Notes under the pieces: generated by a model
The model's input: the letters and a program-made list of their open reading frames with translations, nothing else
Told to the model about the DNA's origin: nothing
Database searches by the model: none
Origin: Gemmataceae bacterium
Lineage (GTDB): Bacteria > Planctomycetota > Planctomycetia > Gemmatales > Gemmataceae
Length of the DNA stretch: 64,000 bases
Assembly: GCA_901538445.1 (NCBI GenBank)
Contig: LR594586.1
Span: forward strand, 124,001-188,000
Direction of reading: 5' to 3'
Made by a program: the position numbers and the translations under genes
In this document: positions 62,505 through 64,000 of the stretch, one piece after another
Numbering within the stretch: position 1 is the stretch's first letter
Layout: each line of letters opens with the position of its first letter

Positions 62505-62643
62505 GATGATGCTCCCGGGGCGACGAGGGGAATCGAATCGGAACGGTGACGGGCACCGCGTGTTGGACGGTCGAGTCGGATGCGGGGTTCCAGCAAGTGA
62601 TCGCGCGGGCGGCGGGCGACGGGCCGCCCGCCGCCCGCTCGCG

Positions 62644-63576
62644 TCACCTGAGTTTGTCCGACGGGCTCTTCTTGGGCGTGGACGCCGGCGGGCCGGATGC
62701 GTCACCGGCGGGCGGCTCACCGACGGTGATCGACAGCGCCTTCGACCGGTCGCAGGTCAGCGTGACCCGGACGCGGTCGCCAACCTTCAGGTCCGAGAGC
62801 TTCCTGTCCTTGCCGCCCACCGACACGCGGCCGTTCTGGGCGAGTGTCACCTCGTCCGAACTCGGGCCGAAGATCTCCTCGAACTGCTTTTCGGTCACCG
62901 ACAGCTTTTCGCCGAGCTCCTTGGTGTACTTGTACTTGGGAAATTCCGCCGTCGGATCGCTTACCGAAGCCGACCATTCGACACTCACCCGCGGCCCATC
63001 GACCCGGGCGACAGTCCCGACTAATGTCGGGCCCGTCACGACGACCTTCGTGATCAGCCTCACGTCCGGCCACAGCCCGGTCGTCGTCAGTTCGGCGTAC
63101 CCGTCGGCCAGGTCCGCCGAGCCCGGAATGTCCTTGAGCGTCGCATCCCGCCCGTCGACCGTGATGGCGGCGTCGCCCGCCACACGATAGCCCACGCGTT
63201 TGGGGGCGGCCCCTTCCGGGAGCTTGGGATCCGGGATGTAGCCATAGATCGTCCGCTCTTCCGGCTTCACGAAGTCAACGCGGATCGAAAACGTGACCAC
63301 CTTTCCCGGCTCGATGGGCAGTCCCCAACCCGGCCCGTCGGACGCCTTGGCGGCATCGGGCGCGGGAGACTTCGACTTCACCGGTGGGGCGTCTGGGACC
63401 CGGAGCCTCGCCCCGCCGGAACCCAGCGACCCTTCGGTGACTACGGTCGGCGGGTGTGGCGTCCCGCGCCCGTCGGTGGGTGCCAGCGGCTCTGCGGCGG
63501 CTGTAACCGCTACCCCCGCGCCGGCGACTAGGGCCGCGAGCCCAACAAACATCGGCGTCAGATTGCGTCGGAACAT
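62644..63576 (-). CDS. Exported hypothetical protein
   Basis: 310 residues from ATG 63576 (MFRRNLTPMFVGLAALVAGA); GTG 63588 is a possible earlier start. The N-terminal hydrophobic stretch to ~28 (GVAVTAAAEPLAP) is a signal peptide. A Pro-rich spacer (~40-95) is followed by a beta-rich part: GKVVTFSIRVDFVKPEERTI, LTTTGLWPDVRLITKVVV, GRVSVGGKDRKLSDLKVGDR then VRVTLTCDRSKALSITV. The last resembles the OB-like strand pattern of exported metal-resistance or TIGR-type carbohydrate proteins, but no family can be named. Same strand as the TPR gene downstream. Confidence 0.75.
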   Translation of the reverse strand: MFRRNLTPMFVGLAALVAGAGVAVTAAAEPLAPTDGRGTPHPPTVVTEGSLGSGGARLRVPDAPPVKSKSPAPDAAKASDGPGWGLPIEPGKVVTFSIRVDFVKPEERTIYGYIPDPKLPEGAAPKRVGYRVAGDAAITVDGRDATLKDIPGSADLADGYAELTTTGLWPDVRLITKVVVTGPTLVGTVARVDGPRVSVEWSASVSDPTAEFPKYKYTKELGEKLSVTEKQFEEIFGPSSDEVTLAQNGRVSVGGKDRKLSDLKVGDRVRVTLTCDRSKALSITVGEPPAGDASGPPASTPKKSPSDKLR

Positions 63577-63808
63577 GTCTCGGATCACTCCGTGTGAGAG
63601 GTTGAACACCCGCGGGAACCGGCTTGAACGGGAGGGCGGCCGCCGCACCGTCAACCGACGGCGCCACCGACGTGATCGCCACGGCGACGGGCTCCGCGGT
63701 GCCCGCCGCCGGCTTGCGTCACCTGGGCTCGTCCGCAGCGCCCTTTTGGACGGCCGCTCGAGGGAGGCATCCAGGCGTCATCCTCGGAAGGCGGGTCGCG
63801 AGTCGCGT

Positions 63809-64000
63809 TCATTGCGCGACCGGGTCCTCGACCCGGCCGAGGAACAAGACCGCGTTGGTCGGCTTGTGGACGATCGCGAACAAGAACGGGTGGTCGGCAC
63901 TGAACACCCGCGACCTCTTGGGAGAGGGAAAGCTTTTGATCACAACCACGGCGGTCGCGGCGGCGGCTTCGGTTCCTTCCTCGTTCACGTCCACGAAGCC
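63809..64000 (-). CDS. Serpin, C-terminal end (5' part outside window)
   Basis: The frame ends at 63809 and runs off the right edge. It shows [18 protein letters not shown], the serpin hinge ([10 protein letters not shown], small residues as in inhibitory serpins). [20 protein letters not shown] then [19 protein letters not shown] follow, the F-x-A-D-H-P-F-L-F and L-F-x-G-R-V signatures. The reactive-centre loop around SFPSPKR would set protease specificity. Serpins are uncommon in bacteria but present in planctomycetes. Start, signal peptide and most of the fold are not visible. Confidence 0.9.
   Translation of the reverse strand, partial: GFVDVNEEGTEAAAATAVVVIKSFPSPKRSRVFSADHPFLFAIVHKPTNAVLFLGRVEDPVAQ

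Overview
The window is high-GC DNA from a planctomycete, most likely a Gemmata-like member of the Gemmataceae. Pointers are an iduronate-sulfatase-type sulfatase, a secreted protein with two DUF1080 domains, an LEPR-type N-terminal motif, long secreted or anchored TPR and HEAT repeat proteins, DUF2924-plus-serine-recombinase loci and many decayed transposases. No rRNA, tRNA or CRISPR array was found. Several genes break or change frame in G/C runs (near 5.25, 5.79, 17.83, 22.3-22.4, 26.16, 43.3 and 43.9 kb). Some breaks may be assembly indels, others real decay.

Layout. 0-2.7 kb: chromosomal catabolic genes (sulfatase, DUF1080). 2.7-6.1 kb: an IS5-like element split by a complete IS3-family element (3-bp target duplication visible), then a frameshifted DDE integrase. 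6.3-6.8 kb: a ~497-bp non-coding repeat whose diverged second copy lies at 52.4 kb. 7.1-13.8 kb: one gene for a 2231-residue protein with a nuclease-like N-terminus, TPR repeats and a PIN-like domain, a candidate single-gene defence system.

14.1-30.2 kb: a gene-dense, one-strand accessory module that looks like an integrated mobile element. It carries DUF2924 and large serine recombinase genes, a QueC-like/winged-helix protein next to a partner whose sequence begins Met-Gly, a sigma factor, a 1486-residue primase/DUF3987/DNA polymerase A fusion, a ParB-methyltransferase, a terminase-small-subunit-like HTH protein and a run of small proteins sharing an N-terminal helix. Three copies of an identically spaced 38-nt element precede gene groups here. 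A fourth copy at 57.8 kb leads into a shortened copy of the module's right end (57.8-58.9 kb).

30.3-33.2 kb: a heptose-nucleotide operon (rfaE2, rfaE1, gmhB) divergent from a methyltransferase. 34.0-43.6 kb: a very large polymorphic toxin (423-bp DNA repeats, Hint domain, Ntox15-like HxxD toxin) followed by a HEAT-like putative immunity gene; the toxin tip and immunity gene are AT-rich. 43.7-47.4 kb: TPR-glycosyltransferase and acyltransferase. 48.6-52.1 kb: a large lipoprotein. 53-63.6 kb: anchored or secreted TPR/HEAT proteins. The right edge cuts a serpin gene.

The strongest candidates for something new are the QueC-wHTH plus Met-Gly pair, the nuclease-TPR-PIN giant, the primase-polymerase fusion with its internal 35-bp inverted repeat, and the shared 38-nt regulatory element.
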